NCBI RefSeq assembly: GCF_947623445.1
Contig: NC_135240.1
Span: 6,448,001-6,512,000, forward strand
Source of the DNA: Clavelina lepadiformis
Lineage: Eukaryota > Chordata > Ascidiacea > Aplousobranchia > Clavelinidae
Direction: 5' to 3'
DNA: 64,000 nt
Below, in pieces: positions 62,631-64,000 of the stretch. Made by a program: the position numbers and the translations under genes. The notes beneath the pieces are model-generated. The model ran no database searches and was not told the DNA's origin. It saw only the letters and a list, made by a program, of their open reading frames with translations. Numbering within the stretch: the first letter of the stretch is position 1; every line of letters starts with the position of its first letter.

Positions 62631-64000
62631 TCAGCGCGTATTCCTAGTCACATCAATGTGGCATTCGACGTGGCAGCAGTCAACGTAGCCCCATGGGCAT
62701 TTCCCAAACTTCCTCCGGAAGTGAACGAGAGCGTGGGAAGCGTGAAGAATCAGCGAGATGAAAGCAAACGCAGTTGCAGCGCCTAAAACTCTAGAAACAA
62801 GCCGTAACAATCGTAAGCGCGAGCTATTACAAACAACATTGCTAGCAAACATTAATAAAGTATCTCGAACCGCTTGCCTAACGTTTAGTAACCACAGTAT
62901 TGCACCCGTGCGTTGTTACACCTACATGGTAGTGTAGAGAGCATAACTTGCTTTGTGGTGATGCTTTTAACTGGATTTGTTGTAAATACTATCCTATAAA
63001 GCCGATTACGATTTCTCATCAAATTTTAGTTTAGTAAGTCAGTAGGACTACGCATATGTAGCCTAAATTTCAGTGGGTGCAATTTCAAGGGAATCCTCAC
63101 ATTCGTATGGGAAGTAAACGTCAAAACTAGTCTATATTACTAACTGTGTCATGTCATTGACAGCAAACGACGCGGTAAGTCCGCCTGCAGTGAGATATAG
63201 GGCCACCCAAGCAGCGTTGTATGACATTCCGAATACAGCATTTCTGAGGCAGCTGAGTTGGTTTAGCTTATCGTCGGCTCCCGTAAGCAAGATTGCAGAA
63301 AGTGTTCTAAAATGTAAATTTAAAGAAACAGTTTGACAGATGTGTCAATTTTAGTTTATTAGTAAGTATTTGCTTGAGATTGTAGAATGCTTATGCACCA
63401 AAGTCAGCATTACATCACAGATTTTTCAGTTCGGTGAAAGTTATAGGTAATGTATTTTTTCAACCTTGTACGTATATCAAAGCATTCTTGCTTTACTTTT
63501 ATTTTAACTTTATCTACTGGATATATGGCAATATTTGGGTGATATACGTAGACAAAGATCAGTCCAACAAACTAAAAACACTTACATGGTGAACACAAAT
63601 GACGTCACAAAGACAAACATAGCGAAACCCAACTGGGCTGGCATTCTGTAAATCGGTCCGGCGTACGACCAAACAGTCACAAGAACCCAGCATAAAAAAG
63701 ATGAAAGGATTTCGCCGATCAAAAGTAATCCCTCAAAGCTCATTATAAGTTTCTGATGAGTCTTGTATTGTTTTCGGGGCACCTGGTGGTTGTTTCCTGT
63801 TGGAATGTACGCTCTGTAATCCATGGTAGGTGGCATGGTGTCCAGCGCGCCCTTTGACAATCCTGAGCGCGCTACGGGGTCGATCGTGGCGTATACATCA
63901 GAAGTGTCCGGGTAGTTATAATGGTTATTCACTTTCTGTGAAACCGTAGGAACGACCCCGCTCTTGGGAGGGGCGGTGGGCACAACAGCGTGATCCCCGT
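62631..64000 (-). CDS. four-TM MARVEL / plasmolipin-like protein, copy 2 (5' partial)
   Basis: Exons: from beyond 64000 to 63586, 63306-63145 and 62790-62631. Exons 2 and 3 have the same lengths (162 and 160 nt) and phases as copy 1. Shared blocks include SCLRNAVFGMSYNAAW and LYLTAGGLTASFAVND. The first exon is open to the window edge with a longer Pro/Tyr-containing N-terminus (YATIDPVARSG), and its ATG lies outside. The tail ends VDCCHVECHIDVTRNTR. No lesion seen. A tandem paralogue of the gene at 58269 in the same orientation. The N-termini differ much more than the membrane core, suggesting different cytosolic partners. Confidence 0.83.

Overview
The window looks like compact, AT-rich nuclear DNA from an invertebrate deuterostome, most likely an ascidian tunicate (inference). 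The reasons are short GT-AG introns, closely spaced genes, host proteins that align closely to recalled human orthologues, and frequent occurrences of the palindrome TAGGCCTA. No rRNA, tRNA, CRISPR array or retroviral element was recognised.

Layout: (1) 1.1-6.1 kb: a one-exon zinc-finger transposase (EnSpm/CACTA-like, 816 aa) followed on the same strand by a multi-exon SAMD3-like gene. The two may be the two genes of one DNA transposon. (2) 8.5-18.9 kb: a cluster of b(0,+)AT/SLC7A9-like amino-acid exchanger genes. Copy A (+) and copy B (-) are intact four-exon genes, tail to tail. Copy C (-) is a pseudogene whose last exon carries a hAT MITE with a perfect 8-bp target duplication. Two further scraps of the last exon lie nearby. 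(3) 21.4-27.5 kb: TM9SF3 (+, 15 exons). (4) 28.3-32.4 kb: NOL9 (-, 11 exons), tail to tail with TM9SF3. (5) 32.8-44.5 kb: a tandem segmental duplication with a unit of about 5.67 kb. Each unit holds a 17-exon minus-strand gene for a secreted protein with a Ly6/three-finger domain, five sushi modules and a C-terminal von Willebrand A domain. One copy has lost a 5' splice site. (6) 46.6-49.5 kb: PLEKHB2/evectin-2 (+, 5 exons). (7) 50.8-52.0 kb: a tandemly repeated segment of about 0.57 kb that ends a charged coiled-coil reading frame. (8) 52.4-56.1 kb: ADH5, class III alcohol dehydrogenase / S-(hydroxymethyl)glutathione dehydrogenase (-, 11 exons). (9) 58.3-64.0 kb: two tandem minus-strand genes for a four-TM MARVEL/plasmolipin-like protein. 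The second runs off the right edge.

These are unlinked housekeeping and membrane genes, not a pathway cluster. The lineage-specific parts are the three local expansions (SLC7A-like, Ly6-sushi-vWA, MARVEL) and the DNA-transposon material between them. Exon boundaries were worked out by hand from splice consensus, codon phase and recalled protein families. No alignment or expression data were available.
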